Shown one piece after another: positions 27,916 to 37,481 of a DNA stretch of 64,000 nt. Location: contig JAMXHR010000010.1 in assembly GCA_023955635.1 (NCBI GenBank), positions 806,001-870,000 on the forward strand. The letters run 5' to 3'. The notes beneath the pieces were generated by a model. That model did not search any database. It saw only the letters and a list, made by a program, of their open reading frames with translations, and was not told the origin of the DNA. The DNA comes from Methanosarcina sp. ERenArc_MAG2. Its GTDB lineage: Archaea > Halobacteriota > Methanosarcinia > Methanosarcinales > Methanosarcinaceae. Numbering within the stretch: position 1 is the first letter of the stretch; every line of letters begins with the position of its first letter. The position numbers and the translations under genes are program-made.

Positions 27916-29192
27916 CTAAATTCTCTGTGCTCTTCCGGGCTCTTCAAAAAGAGTTCCCAGGAATGTTCCAAAGGCTTTCATCAGCCTCAAGGAGTTTCCT
28001 GAAAACATGAGTTTCCTCATAAGGACAGAAGGATGGTCCATGTCTCCATATTCAGTGATGGTGTTGAGAATAGATGGGGTATTTAGAGAGCCTATGAGGT
28101 CGTTTAACTGTCTGTCTTCCAGCTTCCCCATATAGTCATGGATTTTCATGCCAATTTCAAGCTCTTTTCCAAGGCCTTTCCGCCAGAGGTGATCATATTC
28201 GGAAAGCCTTTTTGCAGAAGTATCTCCCTCAAGGGCAGCGTTTGCTGCAACTTTTCCAGCTATTTTTGCCGCAAAAGCCCCTGTATAGATTCCGCCCCCT
28301 GACGTCGGTTTAGCCTGCCCGGCAGCGTCCCCTACCAGCATAATGCCATCGGAAACTGTTTTTTCCGGCGGGCCAATCGGAATTCCCCGACCACTAAATC
28401 AAGCATACCTCCTGAATATCTGGATTTTACATGAGGGTTGGAGTGGAGGAATTTTTCCAGGTAAAAAAGGGGAGAACTTCCTTCCTGACCGTTTTTCCAG
28501 GCAAGCCTCGGCTCGAGAGTAAGCCCGATCCTTGAGATTTTCTCGTCAACTGGCACGGTCCAGGCAAAAGAACCAGGAGCTGAAGAGCCAGGGAACAGTT
28601 CAACAAAGCCACTATCTTCCGAGGCATAAGGAGCTTCGATCTGGATACCTGGAAGCACACGGGCAGGTTTTTCAAGGCCTGCATAGCTGGCTATCCGGCT
28701 TTTTACCCCATCTGCCCCTATCACAACGGATGCACATATCGTTTCGAGCCTGCCATTTTTGATTACTCTGAGTTTTACAGGAGAACTTTTCTTCCCTTTC
28801 TTACCGGCTTCCGGATTCTCTTTTTCAAATCCTACAGCCCTTGTCCTGAGAGAGAGTTCAACGCCTTCTTCCACAGCCATTACTGCAAGGGCCCGGTCAA
28901 AGTTTTTCCGCGAGACTACATATGCTTTTGTCTGCTTCCCGTCGATTGGCAGATGTTGCCCGTCGGGAGCGTGTACAAAAGCCCCGCGCACCGAATTGAA
29001 CACAAATTCTTCCGAAGGCTTGAGTTCGCACTCTGCAACAGCTCTCGTGCTCAAAAGCCCGGTACAGCCTACAGGTGACCCTATGGAAGAATGTTCTTCG
29101 AGCAGGAGGACCTTTGCTCCATTCAGGGCTGCATGGCGAGCAGCAGTGGAACCTACAGGACCGGCTCCAACCACAACAACATCGTACTTCAT
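27916..29192 (-). CDS. geranylgeranyl reductase-family flavoprotein, frameshifted
   Basis: The N-terminal frame (from 29192) opens with the FAD-binding DVVVVGAGPVGSTAARHAA and GCTGLLS, then VIGADGVKSRIASYAGL. The next frame gives MLVGDAAGQAKPTSGGGIYTG, the second FAD motif, and ends at 27916. Restoring one G in the run at 28385-28388 joins them through GIPIGPPEKTVSDGIMLVGDAAG, for ~425 residues. The family saturates the isoprenoid chains of archaeal membrane lipids using FAD. An acyltransferase gene follows on the same strand. Confidence 0.85.
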
Positions 29193-29331
29193 ACCGTATC
29201 ACCTTTGAGAATAATTCTTTACATTAACAGGAAGCTTAATATAGTCAGAATTCATAACTATAATTACAATTACATAATAAATATACTACCCAAGTGATAT
29301 TTTTATTAAAGATTGCCTCATATCAAAGATT

Positions 29332-29428
29332 ATCTTTTAAGTGATCTCCACATGATGTTTCAAATCATCTTAAAACTGATCTTTAAAGTGACCTTTTAAA
29401 GGGTATTTTAATTATCTTTAAATCGATC
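29332..29428. promoter_or_regulatory. cluster of imperfect 15-bp repeats upstream of the PAPS-reductase-like gene
   Basis: ATCTTTTAAGTGATC (29332), ATCTTAAAACTGATC (29367), ATCTTTAAAGTGACC (29379) and ATCTTTAAATCGATC (29414) lie within 100 bases, with steps of 35, about 12 and 35. They sit between divergent genes and may be a regulator array. Confidence 0.4.
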
Positions 29429-29627
29429 CTTTGGATAATCTTTTGAGCATTTGCCTGGCCTTTATATTACGTAGAATGTCAGGTGAGATTTTCAGGGCTC
29501 AATGTCTTCTTAATTTCCGTGCTTTCACAATCTTGATATATCGATAAACGTATCCGTGCTAAGACTGAACGGTAAACTGAACGATCAAATACTTAACCAT
29601 TTCTTCGAATCACTGACCAGGGTTTCC

Positions 29628-31889
29628 ATGCAGCAGAAAAAAGACAAGTCCCAAGTATCGGGTCAACAGAAACAAAAAAGGAACAGTGAAGAGAGAAAAG
29701 TTTCCCAAATTCCGGACAGAAAAGTTTTCCGAACATCGGATATAGAGAATTCTCAGACCCGCAAAAACATGGTCGAAGGCAAATCCGTAGGTTTCAAAGG
29801 AAAACGTTCTACTGGGAAATATTCTCCGAAAAAGAGCCATGGCTCTGAAAAAAGTCCGGATCTGGCACTATCGAAGAAAAACAACTCCCAGCGTTTCGAG
29901 TATGAGGATGACCACATTTTCTGGTGCGGAAAATGTAATCTGCCCCTGATAGGAGAAGAATGCGGAAGATGTGGCAGCAAAGGAGAAATTATCAGGCTCT
30001 CCCAGCCCGCAGATGTCCGTTTCTGTTCTCCTTACGAACGGGAAGTCCTGGAAAGGCAGCTTTATTCGGCTTTCGGCTGCAATCCCCTTGGGGAGAAGCT
30101 TATTCTCCTTAATAAGATCCCCGGAGAGGATAAAACCGATGAAGTGCTTGTAGACGGCTTCATTTTCGGAATTCTCCGTTTCGAACTTTCGGAAATGGGT
30201 TACAGTTTCGAACCTTCCTTACAGGGAGCAAAAGTTCTCCTGAAATACGCTGAAGGCATGAAAGTCGAACTCAAAAAAACAAATGGGCACCTTAACGGGA
30301 AAAATGTGGCAGCAGAACTTGTGGAATCTTTTGCCTGGAACATAAAGGCAGAGGACTTCGTTCTGGTGACTGCAGGCAGCCTGACAGGCTACGGGATTTC
30401 TTTTATCGACGGCGCAGATTTCCCAGGCCTGAAAACCCCGCATGAGACCGAAACCCGGAATGAACCCGAATCCTCATTCCAAGCCGGGAAGAAAGTCCTC
30501 AGGATCAGGAAAGTTGACAGTAGTGAGGCATTCCTTCATCCTGAAACTCCGAATCTCGGGGCTTGTGTCGAGGCTAACAGAAAGCACCTGCAGGTTCTGG
30601 GAAAAAATGCAATCAACACTATTCGCGGGCTTGTTTCCAGAAACGAATACCGAAAACTGCCTGTCTATGTTTCCTTCAGCGGCGGAAAAGACAGTCTTGT
30701 GGTGCTGGACCTGGCGCAGGCTTCCCTCAAGCAGAGGGAACTCAGAGCTTTCTTCCTGAATACCGGGATAGAATTCCCAGAAACTGTCGAATTTGTGCGG
30801 AGTTTTTGCCGCGAAAGGGAAATTCCGCTTGAAGAAGCAAGTGCAGGTTCTGCTTTCCGGGATCAGGTAACAAAATTCGGGCCTCCTGCAAAGGACTTCC
30901 GCTGGTGCTGCAAAGTCTGCAAGCTGGCATCTGCAGGAGACCTCGACGCAGGGAAAGAAGTCTGTTCTCTTAATGGAAAAAGAGCAGGTAATGGCGTGGC
31001 TTATCTAACAATCGACGGTAAACGGAAGCACGAATCTTTCTCAAGGGCAAGGATTGCGGCAAGTGAGACAAATCCCTTCGTCCCTGCCCAGCTCAATATC
31101 TTTCCTATCAGGGACTGGAAAGCGCTTGAAGTGTGGCTCTATATCCACTGGAGAGGACTCCCATACAATCCGCTCTATGACCTTGGCTTCGAAAGGGTAG
31201 GTTGCTGGCTTTGCCCGTCTGCCCTTGCTGCCGAGTATGCCAGGGTAAAAGAGTTGCACCCTGAAATGCATGAGAAGTGGAACACCTTCCTGCTCGAGTG
31301 GGCGAAAACCAGAGGGCTTTCGGAAAAGTTCATAGAACATGGATTCTGGCGCTGGAAGGAACTGCCTCCGAAAATGCTCAGGCTGGCAGAGGAGCTTGGG
31401 ATTTCCATTCTTGCTAAGGAAAATATCGAAGACTTTGAAATTGAAGTCGTAGCAGGAATTTCCCCATGCAAGGCTGGAGGCTTCTCAATAGAAGCAGGAG
31501 TCGGGGGCATCAGGGAAAAAGACGCTGCAGATTTCATGAATGTACTTGGAAGTACGGTTTATGCGGAGGACCTGGGTATGTTGCTGGTCAAAACCGGGGC
31601 AGGAACTGTGAAATTTTTTTCAAATGGAAACCTGCTTGCAAGTTCGGAAACAAAGGAAAAAGCTGTTTGTCTTTTTAAGGAAGCTGCAAAGCAATTTATA
31701 AGGCTTTCACGCTGTACAGGCTGCGGCATCTGTGTAAAAGCCTGTCCTGTCGGGGCGATTTCTCTCAACGAAAAGAAACCGCATATAAGTGAAGCCTGCA
31801 TCAGGTGCGGGAAATGTACGGAATCCTGTGTGGTAACCAGATATTTTGATAAGCTTGTACCTGATCTGGATAAAAGGTTAAAGGTGTGA
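29628..31889 (+). CDS. PAPS-reductase-like PP-loop protein with N-terminal zinc ribbon and C-terminal 2x[4Fe-4S] ferredoxin
   Basis: About 753 residues from ATG 29628; a GTG at 29556 would add 24. After a basic low-complexity N-terminus comes a zinc ribbon (FWCGKCNLPLIGEECGRCG), a middle domain, the PP-loop VYVSFSGGKDSLVVLDLA with FFLNTGIEFPETVEF, and a Cys-rich stretch (FRWCCKVCKLA, GCWLCPSA). The C-terminus has CTGCGICVKACPVG and CIRCGKCTESC, each a [4Fe-4S] site. Such fusions are found in methanogens and are annotated as phosphoadenosine phosphosulfate reductases. A role in sulfur transfer or reduction is inferred; true PAPS reduction is unproven. Confidence 0.85.
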   Translation: MQQKKDKSQVSGQQKQKRNSEERKVSQIPDRKVFRTSDIENSQTRKNMVEGKSVGFKGKRSTGKYSPKKSHGSEKSPDLALSKKNNSQRFEYEDDHIFWCGKCNLPLIGEECGRCGSKGEIIRLSQPADVRFCSPYEREVLERQLYSAFGCNPLGEKLILLNKIPGEDKTDEVLVDGFIFGILRFELSEMGYSFEPSLQGAKVLLKYAEGMKVELKKTNGHLNGKNVAAELVESFAWNIKAEDFVLVTAGSLTGYGISFIDGADFPGLKTPHETETRNEPESSFQAGKKVLRIRKVDSSEAFLHPETPNLGACVEANRKHLQVLGKNAINTIRGLVSRNEYRKLPVYVSFSGGKDSLVVLDLAQASLKQRELRAFFLNTGIEFPETVEFVRSFCREREIPLEEASAGSAFRDQVTKFGPPAKDFRWCCKVCKLASAGDLDAGKEVCSLNGKRAGNGVAYLTIDGKRKHESFSRARIAASETNPFVPAQLNIFPIRDWKALEVWLYIHWRGLPYNPLYDLGFERVGCWLCPSALAAEYARVKELHPEMHEKWNTFLLEWAKTRGLSEKFIEHGFWRWKELPPKMLRLAEELGISILAKENIEDFEIEVVAGISPCKAGGFSIEAGVGGIREKDAADFMNVLGSTVYAEDLGMLLVKTGAGTVKFFSNGNLLASSETKEKAVCLFKEAAKQFIRLSRCTGCGICVKACPVGAISLNEKKPHISEACIRCGKCTESCVVTRYFDKLVPDLDKRLKV

Positions 31890-31950
31890 TTGATCAAAAG
31901 TCTGGATATTAACCTCTACCTTATTTTTAAAAGTCTCGGATTATAGTTAT

Positions 31951-31982
31951 AGGACTTACGCACTTGAAGTACAAAATCAAGC
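31951..31982. repeat. solo end of the TTAGGACTTACGCACTT MITE family
   Basis: ATAGGACTTACGCACTTGAAG followed by TACAAAATCAA matches the left end of the MITE at 20320. No matching right end is found nearby, so this is a decayed or truncated copy downstream of the PAPS-reductase-like gene. Confidence 0.65.
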
Positions 31983-32030
31983 AAGTTTAACTCTGTGATC
32001 GGTTTAGTGTTTTTAATTCGCCAATTCATC

Positions 32031-32807
32031 TTAGAATTTTTCCGTAGAAATTCTAACCACCTTGTGATAGTGTCTTATATATAAGATACTTAGCGCAGGC
32101 ATCAACAGAAAGAATCCCATTAATTTTATGTTTGATATTATCTCAGACCAGAAAAATTGAATCATAAGCTCATCGATCAATCCCAGCCTCATCTTAACTG
32201 TCTGCACGATTATCGGAATAGCAATACAAAGAAGTGGTAACAAAGCAACTAGTTTCATCTCTTTTGTGATCTTTCTCCTGTCATAATCTATCGAAGGCAA
32301 TAAGTAAATAAGCAAACTGATCGGAAAAATAATAACGTAAGCTATAAATTGAGGCAACTGGTTATAAGGAAAGCCCATATAAAATATTTTATCAGTTGTA
32401 GGATAGATTACAGTTTCCGCTATCCTCTGAATCGGAGGCAGCAAAGCATAAACCAAAGAGTCCGGATGAGATTCATAGAGCATAAATTTAGTATATCCAA
32501 ACACAACTACCATAGTTTGATATACAGCAGCGATTAATAAAGGTACGCAACACAAAACCTTTCTAATATCCTTCCTGCTCTGAACAATATTCTGTCCAAT
32601 AGAGACTATAGGTACAAAAAACAGAACAAACATTCCTAGCGTTATCACCAAGGCGACTATGTCTAGACCAAAGGTAATTCCTGTCCCTATCGATATGCCC
32701 AATGTCAAAACAAAAATAGTAAGCCATATATGTTGCAGAACGAAAAGAAGAGCCTCTAAAGGCATCTTATTCTTAACTTTTAAAATGAAAGGGCTAATAA
32801 AATCCAC
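32031..32807 (-). CDS. multi-span membrane protein of unknown function
   Basis: A 258-residue protein with about seven hydrophobic spans (for example IWLTIFVLTLGISIGTGITF, LVALLPLLCIAIPIIVQTV and LMGFFLLMPALSILYI). Basic residues flank the spans and the C-terminus is cytoplasmic by charge. No family motif is recognised. It stands alone between the MITE end and a terminator-like hairpin. Confidence 0.6.
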   Translation of the reverse strand: MDFISPFILKVKNKMPLEALLFVLQHIWLTIFVLTLGISIGTGITFGLDIVALVITLGMFVLFFVPIVSIGQNIVQSRKDIRKVLCCVPLLIAAVYQTMVVVFGYTKFMLYESHPDSLVYALLPPIQRIAETVIYPTTDKIFYMGFPYNQLPQFIAYVIIFPISLLIYLLPSIDYDRRKITKEMKLVALLPLLCIAIPIIVQTVKMRLGLIDELMIQFFWSEIISNIKLMGFFLLMPALSILYIRHYHKVVRISTEKF

Positions 32808-32934
32808 TTAGACCACCATTTGCATTTGATCTATAGTAATATGCTAATTACTTATTATAATTTTTGCAATTGTATTTATAGTTTGCCTGTTATCAATCAC
32901 CGTTTTTTGGATTTAACACATACAGGAAAAATAG

Positions 32935-32967
32935 TAGTAAAAAAGAGATGCCTTCAAAGGCATCTCC
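32935..32967 (-). terminator. terminator-like hairpin downstream of the phospholipase C remnant
   Basis: Stem GAGATGCCTT / AAGGCATCTC (32945-32954 with 32957-32966). Read on the minus strand it is followed by TTTTTTACTACTATTTTT. It lies 35 bases past the stop at 33002. Confidence 0.65.
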
Positions 32968-33001
32968 TTAAACATAAACACGATTTCAGATTATGTCAAC
33001 T

Positions 33002-33390
33002 TTACATGATATAATCATACAATCCATGGTTATATTTTGCGGTTTGTCGGACACACTGAGCGGTATAGTACCCCACAGTTGCATCTGAAGTAAATGTTTG
33101 AGGATTATTATTTATTTCATTCCAAATATAATCAAAGTATGGAGCACTAAAATCGGCATTATCTTTAGCTGCCTGTTCTGGATCAGTCACAGTATAGATT
33201 GAGTATTGCCACTGACATAGCCACCAAAATTATAACCAGTATTCCACCGATCATAGATGTATATTTCATACAGATCATGATTTTGACTGCTGAACAGATT
33301 ATCCACAAAATCCCCAATCTGATTAACTGCTCCAGCTGAGTGGAACGAATTGCCAGTATCCGACAAATAGTGACTGGCAAGTCCAAAATC
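33002..33390 (-). pseudogene. zinc-dependent phospholipase C-like protein, C-terminal fragment
   Basis: The minus strand reads LQDFGLASHYLSDTGNSFHSAGAVNQ, a metal-site region of the zinc-dependent phospholipase C/S1-P1 nuclease fold (HYxxD and His), then ends at a frameshift after GYVSGNTQSIL near 33188. The next frame continues as TVTDPEQAAKDNADFSAPYFDYIWNE to 33002. The N-terminal half is missing: the frame ends abruptly where the PAPS-reductase-like fragment begins. A hairpin terminator follows. Confidence 0.65.
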
Positions 33391-33395
33391 TTGTA

Positions 33396-33665
33396 GTGTT
33401 TGACTTGATGCGGGAATCCCTTAAGCAAAGAGAACTCAAAGCTTTCTTCCTGAACACCGGGATTGAGTTTCCGGAAACTGTCGAGTTTGTACGAAGCTGT
33501 GGGATCTGTGTAAAAGCCTGTCCTGTAGGAGCGGCTTCACTTAATGGAAAAATCCCACATGTAAGCGAAACCTGCATCAGGTGCGGGAAATGTACGGAAT
33601 CCTATGTGGTAACCAGATATTTTGATAAGCTTGTACCTGATCTGGATAAAAAACTAAAAGTATAA
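33396..33665 (+). pseudogene. deletion derivative of the PAPS-reductase-like gene
   Basis: 89 residues. The first part (SLKQRELKAFFLNTGIEFPETVEFVRS) matches the PP-loop domain of the gene at 29628, and the second (CGICVKACPVGAASLNGKIPHVSETCIRCGKCTES) its ferredoxin domain. About 310 intervening residues are cleanly missing in frame. The SGGKDS loop is lost and the last Cys of the second cluster is Tyr (CTESYVV). The left boundary abuts the broken phospholipase C fragment. It is the remains of a second copy. Confidence 0.8.
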
Positions 33666-33814
33666 ATGGTCAAAAGTCCGGATTTGCCGGATTTTTCCAA
33701 TTTTATGATATTTTTAAATAGTTCCTAATTATATTTTGATACTGGATTCTTATCAACTTTCTGCATATATCTGATTAAATTTCTATCATTTATTTATCCA
33801 AAAGGAACTGAAAA

Positions 33815-34932
33815 ATGAAATTGAGCCAGACCCCTGACGGAGTAAGCCAGATAATTGCCAGCCGCTGGAAAATTGGAGCAGCCCTGGTATTAGCAGTGCT
33901 TTTATGCTTATCTTTTCTAATCCTCCTGCCTCTGGCAGACGGAATAGTACTCGGTATAGTCTTTGCTTACATCGCAAGACCTATCCAGATAAAATTCAAC
34001 AGGCACAGAAAAATCGGTGCCCTGGTTGCCAGCCTATGTATTTTCGTTCCCATAGTTTTCATTGTCGGAGCAGGTATTGTTGAAATCCTTAACCAGATCT
34101 CCTGGATTCTTGACAATCAAACTACAGTAGTGGGTGCAATTCTTGATTTCATAAATGCTCTGGAAATTCCGGCAAAACTTCTAGAAAGTCTTAATTCTGC
34201 TATCTGGGACCTTTTTACCTCTCTTCTTCCTGCAATCGGCAGTATAGGAGTTATATCATATGCCCGGAGTATAGGTCTCTTTGTCATTAATTTTATAATA
34301 TCGATTATTTTCTGCTATTTCATACTTGCTGACGGGGACCGGCTTTACTGCGCTTTTCTTGGCATGATGCCAAAAGAGTACAAAGGAATTGTAAACCGTT
34401 ATGCATGTCATCTGGATCTGATCCTTAAAGGAATTTTCCTGGGTAATGCCTACTCTGCCCTTATAGTAAGCGTGACTTCAGTTTTTGTTTTCTATGCTTT
34501 TGGATTTCCTCATGTACTGGCACTCGCGACCCTCATCTTCATAGCATCAGTAATCCCTCTTTTTGCCGGCTATATGGTGCTTGTGCCTCTGTCTCTAATG
34601 CGTTACATTGATCAAGGGTTTGAGGATGCAGCCCTTTTCTTTGTTGTTTCTTCCCTCATAATCTATGGCCCTCCCGAACTGATTCTCAGGCCCTACCTGA
34701 CCAGTTTGAAGTCCAGGATTCATCCGATGTTGCTCATGCTTGCCTTCCTCGGCGGAGCTTTTGTTGGGGGAATTGCAGGTTTTTTGCAGCCCCTATTCTC
34801 CTGGGAGCTCTGGTTGCGGCTTACAGGGTTTATCAGGAGCAGATTCACCCTGAACTGGCAGAGATCAACATAGACCTCAAGAGTCTGAGACCCCCTGCAC
34901 GACTGGCTCAGAAAAGTAATTTCCAAAAATAA
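33815..34932 (+). CDS. AI-2E/PerM family membrane transporter, frameshifted near C-terminus
   Basis: About 372 residues with seven or eight spans in the AI-2E arrangement: paired N-terminal spans, an extracytoplasmic loop, then FCYFILADGDRL, LKGIFLGNAYSALIVSVTSVFVFYAFG and PLFAGYMVLVPLSLM. The frame leaves the family at the T6 run 34780-34785. One more T gives AGFFAAPILLGALVAAYRVYQEQIHPEL and a stop at 34930-34932. As read it stops at 34873. Members export small molecules or exchange Na+/H+ (PerM, TqsA types); the cargo here is unknown. Confidence 0.82.
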
Positions 34933-35033
34933 AATTACACAAATTAGCTGAATCTCGGGGATTTGAGAGCTTTTGAGGCTATAGTAAGAAATATCAGTCG
35001 AAAGGGATTGCTTTATATCGTTGCAGGATATTA

Positions 35034-35104
35034 GGACTGTCATATATTCTTCTTTACTTCCGTTAATCAAGATCTACTGACGGGTACAGACCGCAGACAG
35101 TCCT
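35034..35104 (+). promoter_or_regulatory. possible structured leader upstream of thrS
   Basis: GGACTGTC at 35034 is complemented by GACAGTCC at 35096. A shorter inner pair (CCGTTA with TGACGG) lies within. A TATA-like TTTATATC at 35011 would start transcription near 35035, so the leader would be ~140 bases with this fold at its 5' end. Inferred from sequence only. Confidence 0.35.
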
Positions 35105-35178
35105 GAAATAAATTGATTATTTGATTAAGAACCGAAGCTAATTCGGAATCACATTCCAGCGGGAACACAGGTGTTAGA

Positions 35179-37086
35179 ATGCAGTTATTGCTCATTCACT
35201 CTGATTATATTGAATACGAAACCAAAAAACAAACTCCAGTTGCTGAAAAAATAGAAGAGTCCTTAAAGTCCGGCAGGCTCGAGGAAGCACTTACCGTTTT
35301 CACGGCTGTAGAAAGTGTAGATGAGGTAAATCCTGAGGAAGCTATACAAAAGGCTGTTTCTGAAATCGAAAAGGTAGCAACCCAGGTCAAAACCGACCGC
35401 ATAATGCTCTACCCTTACGCCCACTTAAGCTCTGACCTTTCTTCTCCGAAAGTTGCAGTAGAGGTCTTAAAAGGAATAGAGACAGCTCTCTCAGGTAAAT
35501 ACGAGGTAAAACGTGCTCCTTTCGGATGGTATAAGGCCTTTAATATAAGCTGTAAAGGCCATCCCCTTTCCGAACTCTCCAGAAGCATCCGCCCTGAGGG
35601 GGCTTCAAAAGCAGCAGGCAAAGCAGCCGCAGCCGGGGAAAAAGAAGAGGTTGTTTCCGAAGCCCTGAAAGCCGAAGGGACTGCAAGGTCTTACTGGCGC
35701 ATCCTGACCCTTGATGGAGAACTTCATGAAGTTGAGAGTTTTGACCTCACTCCTTACCCTAAACTTCAACAGTTTGTAAACTACGAAATTTCCAAGAGCA
35801 GAGCTGTTGAACGGGCTCCTCCCCATGTAGAACTTATGCGGAGGCTTGAACTTGCGGACTACGAACCGGGGTCAGATTCCGGAAACATGCGCTATTACCC
35901 TAAAGGAAGGCTTGTAAAGTCCCTTCTTGAAAATTATGTGCTTGATGTCGCAACCGAGTTCGGGGCAATGGAAGTCGAAACTCCTATCATGTATGACATG
36001 AACCATCCGACTCTGAAGAAATACCTGGATAGGTTCCCTGCAAGGCAGTATTCTATTGAGTCTGACAAACGGCAGATGTTTCTGCGTTTTGCAGCCTGTT
36101 TCGGGCAATTCCTTATGAACCACGACATGACGATTTCCTACAAGAACCTGCCTCTGAGGATGATCGAAATGACCCGCTACAGTTTCAGGAAGGAACAGCG
36201 GGGAGAACTTGTGGGTTTGAGAAGACTCAGGGCTTTTACCATGCCTGACATGCACACCCTCTGCGAGGACATGGATCAGGCCGTGAACCAGTTCAAAAAG
36301 CAGTATGACCTGTGCATCGATGTGCTTGAAAATATGGGGATCCATATTAATGATTATGAGGTTGCCATCCGCTTCACCAGGGACTTTTACGAGTCGAATA
36401 AAGAGCTTGTAGTCAGTATGGCAAAGACCGTCAACAAACCCGTACTTGTGGAAATGTGGGACACCCGTTTCTTCTACTTTGTACTCAAGTTCGAGTTTAA
36501 CTTCGTAGACGCCCTTGCCAAAGCAAGCGCGCTTTCAACAGTCCAGATTGATGTGGAAAACGCCGAAAGGTACGATATTTCTTATGTAAATACTGACGGT
36601 AAACTGGAACGGCCTACTGTCCTTCATTGCTCTCCGAGCGGGGCAATCGAACGCTGTATCTACGCTCTTCTCGAAAAGGCTGCAATGGATACCGAAAAAG
36701 GAAAGGTTCCCATGCTGCCGGTCTGGCTTTCTCCTACCCAGGTCAGGATTGTGCCGGTTTCAGAGAAACATGTCGCCTTTGCTGAAGAGGTTGCACAGAA
36801 GCTTGACTGCAGGGTTGACATCGACGACCGCGACCTGTCCATAGGAAAGAAAGTACGAGAAGCAGGCAGGGAATGGGTCCCTTATTTAGTGGTCATTGGA
36901 GATAAAGAAATCGAAGACGGTACCATTAACGTAACCATTCGGTCCGAATCCGAGCAGAATAAGCCGAAAAAAGTGCAAATTACTCAGGAAGAACTTAATG
37001 CGCGGGTCAGAGGCGAAATATCCGATAAACCTTACAGAAAACTGCCCCTTGCAAAGTATCTCTCGGCAAGGCCAAAGTTTATCTAA
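35179..37086 (+). CDS. thrS: threonyl-tRNA synthetase, archaeal type
   Basis: A 635-residue class II synthetase that charges tRNA-Thr. The N-terminal ~137 residues ([17 protein letters not shown]...[19 protein letters not shown]) are the archaeal D-aminoacyl-deacylase-like editing domain that removes mischarged Ser. Class II motif 2 is at [19 protein letters not shown] and motif 3 at [17 protein letters not shown]. The anticodon-binding domain begins near [19 protein letters not shown] 35179 follows AGGTG. The length and motifs are complete, one of the few long genes here without a lesion. Confidence 0.96.
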   Translation: MQLLLIHSDYIEYETKKQTPVAEKIEESLKSGRLEEALTVFTAVESVDEVNPEEAIQKAVSEIEKVATQVKTDRIMLYPYAHLSSDLSSPKVAVEVLKGIETALSGKYEVKRAPFGWYKAFNISCKGHPLSELSRSIRPEGASKAAGKAAAAGEKEEVVSEALKAEGTARSYWRILTLDGELHEVESFDLTPYPKLQQFVNYEISKSRAVERAPPHVELMRRLELADYEPGSDSGNMRYYPKGRLVKSLLENYVLDVATEFGAMEVETPIMYDMNHPTLKKYLDRFPARQYSIESDKRQMFLRFAACFGQFLMNHDMTISYKNLPLRMIEMTRYSFRKEQRGELVGLRRLRAFTMPDMHTLCEDMDQAVNQFKKQYDLCIDVLENMGIHINDYEVAIRFTRDFYESNKELVVSMAKTVNKPVLVEMWDTRFFYFVLKFEFNFVDALAKASALSTVQIDVENAERYDISYVNTDGKLERPTVLHCSPSGAIERCIYALLEKAAMDTEKGKVPMLPVWLSPTQVRIVPVSEKHVAFAEEVAQKLDCRVDIDDRDLSIGKKVREAGREWVPYLVVIGDKEIEDGTINVTIRSESEQNKPKKVQITQEELNARVRGEISDKPYRKLPLAKYLSARPKFI

Positions 37087-37481
37087 ATTTTTTAAAACAG
37101 TTTTTGGAGACGACTAAAAGGAATAGATTTCCTTATTTGTCTCTTCCCTTTGACTTTTTTGGCACAATCTATAGGCATAACATATATATTGACGTAATTC
37201 TTATTATTGAAAAGGGATTCCTTTTAAATAAAAACAGTTCCAGAATTATTCTTTTCCGCTTCTGAAAGAAAAGAACCTGACTTAAGTTTTTCTGGACTGA
37301 AATTTTTATGAATAATTTGTAAGTTGCGGGGAGTTACTTCTTATAATGTTTGCAGTTGCATGCAACATCTACTGTTGCGTGGCTATACCAGTTTCCCAGA
37401 AATTTCTTTGAAAGGTATTTTCTGGTTTTTGAAAAGGTACTAAAAAGCTTCTACAGTGAAAAGTGTAAGGACAGCGTACTG
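37087..37481. other. intergenic region, promoter of the helicase
   Basis: About 395 bases. An open frame continues upstream of 37482 to 37350 and could extend the helicase. A TATATATTGACG tract lies near 37183. No other feature was found. Confidence 0.35.
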
